Below, piece after piece: positions 1 through 6,576 of a stretch of DNA of 9,755 nt. The stretch covers positions 1 to 9,755 of the forward strand of contig LVBC01000050.1 in NCBI GenBank assembly GCA_001604265.1, read 5' to 3'. Made by a program: the position numbers and the translations under genes. This DNA comes from Spirochaetales bacterium Spiro_01 (lineage in GTDB: Bacteria; Spirochaetota; Spirochaetia; Sphaerochaetales; Sphaerochaetaceae). Below the pieces are notes generated by a model. That model saw nothing but the letters and a program-made list of their open reading frames with translations, was not told where the DNA came from and did no database searches. Position 1 is the stretch's first letter. Each line of letters opens with the position of its first letter.

Positions 1-627
1 GATGGAATCTGTGCAGTCTACATCGATGATGAAGCAGACCTCGAGAAGGCCGTCACTGTCGCGACCGATGCGAAGGTACAGTATCCGGCCGCCTGCAATG
101 CCGCAGAGACAATCCTCGTTTCAAGGAAGATAGCAAAGGATTTCCTTCCTGCATTCAAGGCCTCGCTGGACAGATACGGTGTCATCATCCATGGCGACAG
201 AGAGACTGCAGATTATATCGAGTGCATTCCGGCAACTGAAGAGGACTTCGATACAGAGTACCTTGCCCTTGAGCTTGCCATAAAGGTCGTCGGCTCGATA
301 GATGAAGCGATCGAGCACATAGGAAATCACTCCTCGCACCATACGGATGCCATCGTCACTGAGAACAGGGAGAAGATACTCCGCTTTTTCAGGGAGGTGG
401 ATTCTGCCGATGTCTTTGCGAACGCATCCACACGCTTTGCAGATGGCTTCAGATTCGGCCTCGGAGCCGAGGTCGGCATCTCAACAAGCAAGATACATGC
501 ACGCGGCCCTGTAGGCCTCGAGGGGCTCACCACGACGAAGTGGCAGCTCTCCGGATCCGGTCAGATCGTCGCCTCATACAGTGGAAAGGGAGCCAGGAGG
601 TTCCTCCACAAGGAGCTCGAGATATGA
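1..627 (+). CDS. proA: Glutamate-5-semialdehyde dehydrogenase (gamma-glutamyl phosphate reductase), 3' part
   Basis: ProA reduces gamma-glutamyl phosphate to glutamate 5-semialdehyde with NADPH, the second step of proline synthesis in the cytoplasm. Frame 1 is open from base 1 to the TGA at 625-627, giving 208 residues, about half of the usual ~415, so the N-terminal nucleotide-binding half lies outside the window. The segment begins just before the catalytic-cysteine motif: fragment residues 24-37 read AKVQYPAACNAAET, with the nucleophile Cys at fragment residue 32. Most relatives have Arg where this protein has Tyr28. The C-terminal block FGLGAEVGISTSKIHARGP, followed by GLEGLTTTKW, is typical of ProA. 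Its stop overlaps the proB start as ATGA, so the two are probably translationally coupled. The order proA then proB is the reverse of the E. coli proBA operon. Identification is very secure. Confidence 0.95.
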   Translation, partial: DGICAVYIDDEADLEKAVTVATDAKVQYPAACNAAETILVSRKIAKDFLPAFKASLDRYGVIIHGDRETADYIECIPATEEDFDTEYLALELAIKVVGSIDEAIEHIGNHSSHHTDAIVTENREKILRFFREVDSADVFANASTRFADGFRFGLGAEVGISTSKIHARGPVGLEGLTTTKWQLSGSGQIVASYSGKGARRFLHKELEI

Positions 628-1751
628 GAGACTTCTCAGAGATCAAGAAGATCGTGGTCAAGGTAGGCACGAATCTCATAACCAGGGACAATGGAATAGA
701 CGAGGCAAGGGTAGTAGACCTCTGCAGGCAGATTGCCGCACTGAGAAGCAAGGGCTATCAGGTGATACTCGTCTCTTCAGGGGCCGTAGGGCTTGGAGCC
801 AAGGAGCTCGGACATGGAAAGAAGATCGCCTACAACCCACTGAGGCAGGCGTGCGCCGCAATCGGGAACCCTATCCTGATGAGCTACTACCGCAAGGCCT
901 TTGGAATCTACGATATCATCTGCGCCCAGGTGCTTCTCACCAGAAGGGACCTCAACAACAGGACGACCTACAACAACCTGAGGGCCAGTGTCTCCACACT
1001 GCTTGCCCTGGGAGTGGTCCCTGTCTTCAACGAGAATGATGTAGTTGCCAATACGAACGAGATAGGCGAGATATTCGGTGACAACGACAGGATGAGCGCC
1101 ATGATCGCATCGAAGATAGATGCCGATCTGCTGATTCTCCTGACCGACATCGACGGTGTCTACACAGCCAATCCGAAAAGCGATGCGAATGCCGTCTTCA
1201 TAGATGAGATCGAGCATGTCGACAGGGAGATAATGAGCTACGCAAAGGGCGCAGGCTCCACCTTCTCGACAGGAGGCATGAGGACCAAGCTCATGGCGGC
1301 CCAGATCGCCTCAATGGCGCTGTGCGGCACTGTAATCGCATCCGGCTACGAGAGGGACTCGCTCATCAGGATCCTTGAAGGCGAGAAGGTCGGAACCTAC
1401 ATCCACCCGGAGAAGAAGCTCACTCAGCGCCAGAGGTGGATCATCAACAACTCCCACGTCGGCTCGATAATGGTCGACAGTGGTGCCGTCAAGGCCCTCA
1501 AAGCAAAGAAAAGTCTGCTGCCTTCCGGTGTGGTTGGTGTCGTTGGGGTCTTTGAAGCTGGCGATGTTGTTGCTATAATGGACACTGATGGCAAGGTATT
1601 CGCCAAGGCGGTACCGTACTTCAACAGCACGGACATTGCACTAATGAAGGGTCTCAGTACACAGGAGGCGGCAAAGGCGGTCTCAAGGGCTCACATCGAT
1701 TGTCTATTCAGGCCGGAGGACTTGGTTTTAACAGATGCTCAATCGCTATAG
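624..1751 (+). CDS. proB: Glutamate 5-kinase with C-terminal PUA domain
   Basis: ProB phosphorylates glutamate with ATP to gamma-glutamyl phosphate, the committed and usually proline-inhibited step of proline synthesis. The start at 624 sits in an ATGA overlap with proA, 8 bases after an AGGAG (611-615). Codons upstream in this frame are antisense-free but lie inside proA and are not needed. The 375 residues match the long form of the family. The amino-acid kinase domain (about 1-255) shows VKVGT at 12-16, SSGAVGLG at 51-58, NENDVV at 137-142, GDND at 152-155, LLTDIDGVYT at 172-181 and STGGM at 215-219. A PUA domain follows at about 270-360, with RQRWI at 268-273, VDSGA and LLPSGV. Codons around 1521-1577 use GTT, GGT, GCT and GAA more than the rest of the gene, and this stretch contains a promoter-like sequence. 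Confidence 0.96.
   Translation: MRDFSEIKKIVVKVGTNLITRDNGIDEARVVDLCRQIAALRSKGYQVILVSSGAVGLGAKELGHGKKIAYNPLRQACAAIGNPILMSYYRKAFGIYDIICAQVLLTRRDLNNRTTYNNLRASVSTLLALGVVPVFNENDVVANTNEIGEIFGDNDRMSAMIASKIDADLLILLTDIDGVYTANPKSDANAVFIDEIEHVDREIMSYAKGAGSTFSTGGMRTKLMAAQIASMALCGTVIASGYERDSLIRILEGEKVGTYIHPEKKLTQRQRWIINNSHVGSIMVDSGAVKALKAKKSLLPSGVVGVVGVFEAGDVVAIMDTDGKVFAKAVPYFNSTDIALMKGLSTQEAAKAVSRAHIDCLFRPEDLVLTDAQSL
1552..1579 (+). promoter_or_regulatory. Candidate internal sigma-70-type promoter within proB
   Basis: A perfect TATAAT lies at 1574-1579, directly preceded by TGC (1571-1573), which makes an extended -10 element (TGnTATAAT). A 4/6 match to the -35 consensus, TTGAAG, lies at 1552-1557 with a 16-base spacer. 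Transcription would start near 1586, about 150 bases before the GT-like gene, and would give that gene and the amidase a transcript separate from proAB. The surrounding codons differ from the rest of proB, which could reflect constraint from the promoter. The motif match is seen directly; promoter activity is inference. Confidence 0.4.
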
Positions 1752-2664
1752 GACAGTACAGAGAAGACAGGATATGGGAATGAGGATGTCATCCCTGTAT
1801 CGTCAGCAGCAGCTGGCAATCGCCATCCTCGATGTTGCAGAGGTAGAGGATCTCACTGCCTGTATCGACTGGTATCTTGAGAATCTCAACTTCTCCCTGC
1901 ATGTGGTCACGCTCCAGGAGAGGTTCGAGCAGTTCAACCTCGGCGAGAAGTATCCCGATGCGACCTTCATCCTCTTCAAGAACCTTACAAGCGTAGGCGA
2001 GCAGATCAACGCGATCGCGAATGTCTCATACGCCTCCTACTTCATGGTCGTCAGGTCCGATACCCAGCTTGTCAGCTTCGATGGCGAGAAGATATTCCGT
2101 GCCATGGAGGATGTGAACAGGCCTGCTGCCATAACACCGGTCTTCTTCAATCAGAACATGGAGACTCTTCCCTCTCTGAGGGTCCCGTTCCTGAGCGGCA
2201 GAGAGCTCAGACCGCTCTCGTTCCCACCTCCCCAGGACTCTGGAATCCTACATCCCAACCTCTATCCCCTGATGGGTCTCGGTCTCTACGACAGGGCACT
2301 CTTCCAGCGCATGAGGGGCTTCGATGAGGAGATTCTAGGCGAGTACTGGCAGGTCATGGACTACGGAATCCGCTGCAACCTCTTCGGAAACCCTGTCTTC
2401 ACGATCGGAGACCTTGCCTTCCGCTTCTTCGAGAAGCACTCGATCATAGAGGACACCAGTGAGTGCGATGGCATGAACAGGTGCTATACCAGGGCCCTTT
2501 CGATTCAGCGCATAGCTGGAAAGAACCTGGTGCAGAAGTGGAAGCCCTACGTCGACAGGGAGCTCTTCAAGACGGAGGTCAAGACCAAGCAGGTCATGCT
2601 CCAGAAGACTGATTTCTTTACTCTCATGAAGGATTGGCCGAACGGGGATATTGGCAATGAATAG
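1735..2664 (+). CDS. Uncharacterised GT-A/GT2-like glycosyltransferase-type protein
   Basis: I cannot name this protein. It has 309 residues from the ATG at 1735, with no signal peptide and no membrane segment. The layout resembles a GT2 glycosyltransferase: an N-terminal alternating beta/alpha part, a central strand plus SDT (108-110) where GT-A enzymes carry DxD-type residues, and a C-terminal acceptor-like block at about 178-222. That block contains MGLGLYDRALF, RGFDEEI and VMDYGIR, echoing the GT2 pattern G...R..F...GGFDE...eD.dl..R, with Met208 in place of the usual Glu. The start is uncertain: 1735 overlaps proB by 17 bases and has GGAGGA (1715-1720), but 14 bases away. In-frame ATGs at 1774, 1780 and 1786 give a protein beginning near MSSLYRQQQLAIAI, which looks more like a folded start, but have weak ribosome sites. 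It overlaps the next gene, an amidase, suggesting envelope glycan work. Confidence 0.75.
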   Translation: MLNRYRTVQRRQDMGMRMSSLYRQQQLAIAILDVAEVEDLTACIDWYLENLNFSLHVVTLQERFEQFNLGEKYPDATFILFKNLTSVGEQINAIANVSYASYFMVVRSDTQLVSFDGEKIFRAMEDVNRPAAITPVFFNQNMETLPSLRVPFLSGRELRPLSFPPPQDSGILHPNLYPLMGLGLYDRALFQRMRGFDEEILGEYWQVMDYGIRCNLFGNPVFTIGDLAFRFFEKHSIIEDTSECDGMNRCYTRALSIQRIAGKNLVQKWKPYVDRELFKTEVKTKQVMLQKTDFFTLMKDWPNGDIGNE

Positions 2665-3370
2665 AAGGGCACTTCTGCTTGCCATCCTCCTGTTTTCACT
2701 CTCTTCTCTCTTTGCAAACCCATATTCGGGTGGAGTATCTCTTTTCGTCATAGACCCGGGCCACGGTGGAAAGGACCCGGGAGCCCAGGGTTTTGGAAAA
2801 AACGAGAAGGATATAAATCTGGCAGTCTCGCTGCTCGTTGCAGAGAACCTTGAAAAGGCAGGAAGGAGTGCTGTGCTGACCCGCAGTGACGACAGATTCC
2901 TGGAGCTTGGCACAAGGTGCGATGTTGCCAACTCTGCCACCTTCGAGAAGAGTGGCTATCCTCTATTCGTATCGATACACGTCAATTCGGCCCAGAATAG
3001 TGACGCATCCGGCTTCGAGGTCTTCGTCAAGGATGAGAAGAAGCTCATTCCGATGCTTTCAAAGGTCACGAATCCAATACTGCTTTCAAAGTACGCATCC
3101 TACACACCGAGCCAGCTGAACCGCTACAAGGACCTGGTCTCCAGACGGGTTGCAGACTCTGTCGTTTCCAGTGTGCAGAGAAGCTTTCCCCTTGCGAGGA
3201 TAAGGGGAGTGAAGAAGGGGGACCTGTATGTGCTGAACTGCACCTGGATGCCCAGCATCCTGATCGAGCTCGGCTTCATATCCAACGAGGATGAGAATGG
3301 AAGGCTTGGGGATGGATCCTGGCAGCAGAGGATGGCAGCTGCCATCAGCGATGCACTGCTTGGCTACTAG
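2657..3370 (+). CDS. Secreted N-acetylmuramoyl-L-alanine amidase (Amidase_3 family)
   Basis: This is a zinc amidase that cuts the bond between muramic acid and the peptide stem of peptidoglycan, for cell separation or wall turnover outside the inner membrane. The 237 residues begin with a signal peptide: MNRR, a hydrophobic run at 5-19, and a likely cleavage after LFA (18-20). The catalytic domain runs from about 27 to the end. It shows DPGHGGKDPGA (zinc ligand His36), NEKDIN (Glu50), VSIHVN (His108) and IELGFISN (catalytic Glu204), which are the four expected metal or catalytic residues of AmiA/B/C-type enzymes. There is no AMIN or LysM domain, so it is a minimal form. The ATG at 2657 lies 9 bases after a GGGG; a TTG at 2651 would add two residues. 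It overlaps the preceding gene by 8 bases. Its stop TAG shares a CTAG palindrome with the stop of the convergent gene, and I see no terminator. Confidence 0.92.
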   Translation: MNRRALLLAILLFSLSSLFANPYSGGVSLFVIDPGHGGKDPGAQGFGKNEKDINLAVSLLVAENLEKAGRSAVLTRSDDRFLELGTRCDVANSATFEKSGYPLFVSIHVNSAQNSDASGFEVFVKDEKKLIPMLSKVTNPILLSKYASYTPSQLNRYKDLVSRRVADSVVSSVQRSFPLARIRGVKKGDLYVLNCTWMPSILIELGFISNEDENGRLGDGSWQQRMAAAISDALLGY

Positions 3371-3774
3371 ATGACCTTTCCTTCCAGATGGTCCATCTCA
3401 TGTTGGATTATCTCGGCAGAAAGACCCGAGAACCTCTGTCTATGACGCCTGAACGTCATGTCCATGAACTCGACTTCGATATCCTCGAATCTCTCGCAGC
3501 GCCTCTTCCCTTCAAGAGAGAGACAGCCCTCTTCTGCAGTATAGGCATTCTTTGCAGCAACAAGCTTCGGATTGAGCATTGCAAGATAAAGAGGGCCGAG
3601 TGAAATTGCTATTATCCTCTTGTTGAAGCCGATCATATTGGCGGCCATGCCGACACAGATGGAAGAGTTCGCCTTGAGCGTATCGAGAAGGTCCCTTGCA
3701 ATGGAGATATCCTCCCTGGTCGCCTCTACGGCCCTGCAGAATATTCCTTCTCCCTTCAATACCTTCCTGACCAT
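3367..3774 (-). CDS. def: Peptide deformylase-like protein, short form
   Basis: Peptide deformylase removes the formyl group from the N-terminal Met of nascent proteins. From the ATG at 3774 it has 135 residues, matching a short, Clostridia-type branch of the family that starts MV(R/K)..., contains TLKAN and GMAANMIG, and ends soon after the metal site. Motif 2 is EGCLS (82-86, metal ligand Cys84) and motif 3 is HEMDH (125-129, ligands His125 and His129, catalytic Glu126). Motif 1 reads GMAANM (42-47), so the Gln that normally contacts the substrate is Met47. The 3774 start has a strong AAAGGAG (3780-3786) 5 bases away. An alternative ATG at 3825, in an ATGA overlap with the upstream gene and after GGAG, would add 17 residues (MMDMPEVTPAFLFKGER) encoded across two inverted repeats. 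I favour 3774 on length and family fit. It is last in the five-gene minus-strand cluster. Confidence 0.88.
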   Translation of the reverse strand: MVRKVLKGEGIFCRAVEATREDISIARDLLDTLKANSSICVGMAANMIGFNKRIIAISLGPLYLAMLNPKLVAAKNAYTAEEGCLSLEGKRRCERFEDIEVEFMDMTFRRHRQRFSGLSAEIIQHEMDHLEGKVI

Positions 3775-3780
3775 GCGCTC

Positions 3781-3816
3781 TCCTTTGAAAAGGAATGCCG
3801 GAGTCACCTCCGGCAT
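3781..3816 (-). promoter_or_regulatory. Two abutting inverted repeats upstream of def, the second holding its ribosome-binding site
   Basis: Read on the minus strand, the first repeat is a perfect 9-bp stem, ATGCCGGAG / CTCCGGCAT (3816-3808 and 3803-3795), with the 4-base loop GTGA. Immediately after it, TCCTTTTCAAAGGA (3794-3781) can form a 5-bp stem with loop TTCA. The AAAGGA arm of the second stem belongs to the AAAGGAG Shine-Dalgarno of the start at 3774, so folding would hide the ribosome site. The first stem followed by TCCTTTTC also faintly resembles an intrinsic terminator, but the pyrimidine run is interrupted and weak. It lies between the upstream gene's stop (3822-3824) and the favoured def start. 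The repeats are seen directly; a regulatory role is inference. Confidence 0.5.
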
Positions 3817-3821
3817 ATCCA

Positions 3822-5279
3822 TCATTCACCTCTCTCCTGTCTCTCCTCTTCTCTTGTCTTCAGAAGCAGGTTGAACTTGAGGTTCTTTAGATTCTCTGAA
3901 AGCGAGACCTTGTAGATATGTGGGTTGATCTGGCGCTTGTAGCTCCTATGCAGAGTATTCATGTTCCTCTCGACAGAGGCCTGGATCTCTCTGATATCCC
4001 TTTTTTCGGAGCATCTGTGCCCATTCTCCATCTTCTTTGAAAGGAGAGGTCTTATAGTTCTGTAGTTCTTTCCCTTCATCACGAAGAAGTCGCCGAGACT
4101 GAATGGGTGGTAGAAGGTGTGGTTCTCTCCGATTCTTACCTCTTCATCATCCAGGCAGATCAGGTCTGCCAGCATGCTGCCCTCGGCATCGTAGAAGCGG
4201 TATACCTGCTTCCTGCCTGGGTTCGTGGTCTTCTCGAAGGAGTTGGAGACCTTCATGACAGGCTCCAGTGTACCATCTGGAAGTGTCCTTGCAGACATCT
4301 TGTAGACACCGTTGAGCGAGGCCTGCGAGCCACCTGTTACAAGGTGAGTGCCGATTCCCCAGCTGTCGATTGGAACTCCATCGGAGACGAGGGTCTGGAC
4401 GATCTCCTCCGTAAGATCGTTGGAGACGCAGATCGTTGCATCCTCAAGTCCTGCTCTGTCGAGTCTTGCCCTGATCTCGCGAGGAAGGTATGAAAGGTCG
4501 CCGGAGTCGATCCTCACGCCGATCTTCAGGCCCTTCTGCTTCTGCTCGAGGCCGACCTTGATGGCAGCATCGATGCCCGATCCGAGCGTGTCGTAGGTGT
4601 CGATCAGGAAGACTGCATTGGTAGGGTAGAGCTCGGCAAAGGCCCTGAAGGCCTCGACCTCGTTGTCGAAGCTCATGATCCAGGAGTGTGCCATGGTACC
4701 GGCGACAGGGATGCCGTACTTCTTGCCTGCGAAGGTGTCGCTTGTGACCTTTGTGCCACCGATGAAGGAGGCTCTGGCCGCAGAGTGTCCGCCGTCCGGT
4801 CCCTGGGCCCTTCTGAGGCCGAACTCCATTATCGCACCCTTGCCGCGGGTCGCATAGACCATGCGGTTCGCCTTCGTGGCGATAAGTGTCTGGAAGTTTA
4901 TCTTGTTGAGAAGGAAGCTCTCGATGAGCTGTGCGTCGCAAAGTCCGGTCTCGACCCTGACAAGTGGCTCTCCGGGGAATGCTGTCATTCCCTCGTCGAA
5001 GGCGTAGATGTCACCGCTGAAGCGGTATGACGAGAGGTATGAGAGGAACCTCTCATCGAACATCTTCAGGCTCCTGAGATACTCGATATCCTCACTGCTG
5101 AATCTGAACTCCTCGAGCTCGTCGATCAGCTCCTCGATACCTGTGAACACAGTGTATCCACCCTGGAAGGGGTTTGTCCTGTAGAACATGTCGAAGACTA
5201 CTCTCGGATTGTGGTCCTTGAGAAAGTACCCCTGCATCATTGTAAGTTCATAGAAATCGGTTACCAGTGCCGAGACCAT
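3822..5279 (-). CDS. pncB: Nicotinate phosphoribosyltransferase
   Basis: This enzyme joins nicotinate to phosphoribosyl pyrophosphate, with ATP hydrolysis, to make nicotinate mononucleotide in the NAD salvage (Preiss-Handler) pathway. The 485 residues fit the long NAPRTase family (usually about 480-490). Visible hallmarks are TDFYELTMMQGYF at 7-19 near the N-terminus, EFGLRRAQGPDGG at 152-164, GTMAHSW at 194-200 (His198 corresponds to the autophosphorylated His of the family), RIDSGDL at 256-262 and WGIGTHLVTG at 307-316 for phosphate binding. The C-terminal ~70 residues are rich in Lys, Arg and Glu, as is usual. The ATG at 5279 follows GAGAGGT at a 7-base spacing and lies 14 bases after the serS stop. 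Its TGA overlaps a possible longer start of def. An NAD salvage gene within a translation-related operon is probably transcriptional convenience rather than shared function. Confidence 0.95.
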   Translation of the reverse strand: MVSALVTDFYELTMMQGYFLKDHNPRVVFDMFYRTNPFQGGYTVFTGIEELIDELEEFRFSSEDIEYLRSLKMFDERFLSYLSSYRFSGDIYAFDEGMTAFPGEPLVRVETGLCDAQLIESFLLNKINFQTLIATKANRMVYATRGKGAIMEFGLRRAQGPDGGHSAARASFIGGTKVTSDTFAGKKYGIPVAGTMAHSWIMSFDNEVEAFRAFAELYPTNAVFLIDTYDTLGSGIDAAIKVGLEQKQKGLKIGVRIDSGDLSYLPREIRARLDRAGLEDATICVSNDLTEEIVQTLVSDGVPIDSWGIGTHLVTGGSQASLNGVYKMSARTLPDGTLEPVMKVSNSFEKTTNPGRKQVYRFYDAEGSMLADLICLDDEEVRIGENHTFYHPFSLGDFFVMKGKNYRTIRPLLSKKMENGHRCSEKRDIREIQASVERNMNTLHRSYKRQINPHIYKVSLSENLKNLKFNLLLKTREEERQERGE

Positions 5280-5293
5280 AGGCTTTACCTCTC

Positions 5294-6568
5294 TTACTTC
5301 TCGATTCTATCGAAGCCCGTGTACTTCACGAGGGCCTCTGGGATGGTTATAGAGCCATCCTCGTTCTGATAGTTCTCGATGAGTGCGACCATGGCCCTGG
5401 AGAGTGCCATTGCCGTACCATTGAGCATGTGGACGAACCTGATCTTTCCATCGTCGTCCCTGTAGCGGATGTTGAGGCTCCTGGCCTGGTAGTCGGTACA
5501 GTTGCTGGTCGATGTGACCTCGCCATACTCGCCACCTTCACCTCTGCCTGGCATCCACGCCTCGATATCGAACTTCCTGTAGGCAGGAGCGCCGAGATCG
5601 CCGGTCGCAGTATCCACAACGCGATATGCAAGACCGAGACCGGAGAAGATCTCCTCCTCGATTGCAAGCAGCTGCTTATGGAAATCGTCGCTCTGCTCTG
5701 GAAGACAGTAGATGAACATCTCCAGCTTGGAGAACTGATGGACTCTGTAAAGGCCCTTGGAGTACTGTCCTGCGCCACCTGCTTCCCTTCTGAAGCAGTG
5801 CGAAAGGCCGGTCATCTTGATCGGAAGGTCCTTCTTGTCCAGGATCGTGTTCTGGTAGTAGCCACCGAGTGTGATCTCTGCAGTTCCTACAAGGCAGGTG
5901 CCTGTTCCCTCGATTGTGTAGATGTTGGATTCTGCACCTCTTGGATTGAAGCCGATGCCCTGGAGAATCTCCTCCTTGGCGATATCTGGAGTGATGAATG
6001 GAGTGAAGCCGTGCTTCAAGACGATGTCCATTGCATATCTTTCCATTGCCATCTGGAGGATTACGGCCTTGTTCTTCACATAGTAGAACTTCTGGCCTGC
6101 GACCTTGGCACCGGATTCGAAGTCGAGGATGTCCAGGGCCTCACCGAGCTGGACATGGTCCTTTGGCTTGAATGGGAACCTCTTCGGCTCGCCATGGAAC
6201 TTGATTGCAAGAGAGTCCTTGTCCTCCTTGCCGATCGGTGCTTCTGGGTGTGCGTAGTTCGGAATTGTCCTTGCTTCCTCGTTGAAGAGGGCATCGATCT
6301 CGGAAAAGAGCGCTTCCTTCGAGGCAAGCTCGTCCTTGAGGGCCTTTCCCTCGGCTATGAGAGCCTGGCGGACATCTGCCTCCATCTTGCCCTTCATCTT
6401 CTTTGCATTCTCGTTCCTTCTTGCTCTGAGATCCTCGATATCGTGCAATAGCTCAGCTCTCTTGTCCTGGTCTGCGATGATCTTGTCCAGGTCCACATTC
6501 ATCCATCTGTTCTGGATGTTGGCCTTGATCTCATCGTATCGTGTTCTCAATTCCCTAATGTCGATCAT
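5294..6568 (-). CDS. serS: Seryl-tRNA synthetase
   Basis: SerRS charges tRNA-Ser (and tRNA-Sec where present) with serine. The 424 residues match the normal bacterial length of about 425. Residues 1-100 form the N-terminal tRNA-binding domain with a long antiparallel coiled coil (about 28-97, rich in Lys, Glu, Ala and Leu). The class II catalytic core shows the serine-site motif GTAEITL (228-234), motif 2 around CFRREAG (258-264) with RVHQFSKLEMF (275-285), and motif 3 NGTAMALSRAMVALIENY (383-400). The glycine-rich MPGRGEGGEYGEV (339-351) and SNCTDYQARS (355-364) are also standard. The start ATG at 6568 follows AGGA closely and lies 8 bases after the proC stop, so the genes are co-transcribed. 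The identification is essentially certain. Confidence 0.98.
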   Translation of the reverse strand: MIDIRELRTRYDEIKANIQNRWMNVDLDKIIADQDKRAELLHDIEDLRARRNENAKKMKGKMEADVRQALIAEGKALKDELASKEALFSEIDALFNEEARTIPNYAHPEAPIGKEDKDSLAIKFHGEPKRFPFKPKDHVQLGEALDILDFESGAKVAGQKFYYVKNKAVILQMAMERYAMDIVLKHGFTPFITPDIAKEEILQGIGFNPRGAESNIYTIEGTGTCLVGTAEITLGGYYQNTILDKKDLPIKMTGLSHCFRREAGGAGQYSKGLYRVHQFSKLEMFIYCLPEQSDDFHKQLLAIEEEIFSGLGLAYRVVDTATGDLGAPAYRKFDIEAWMPGRGEGGEYGEVTSTSNCTDYQARSLNIRYRDDDGKIRFVHMLNGTAMALSRAMVALIENYQNEDGSITIPEALVKYTGFDRIEK

Positions 6569-6576
6569 TTTTCCTG

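Noticed and set aside
3386..3398. Palindrome AGATGGTCCATCT near the def 3' end
   Set aside because: A one-base centre cannot form a useful hairpin, there is no T-run after it, and it encodes the conserved MDHLE of the metal-binding motif.
5429..6451. Long plus-strand open frame (340 codons) antisense to serS
   Set aside because: serS is unmistakable on the other strand; the antisense frame has a Cys/Leu/Val-rich composition with no recognisable motif, as expected from the complement of GAG/CTC/GCC-rich coding sequence.
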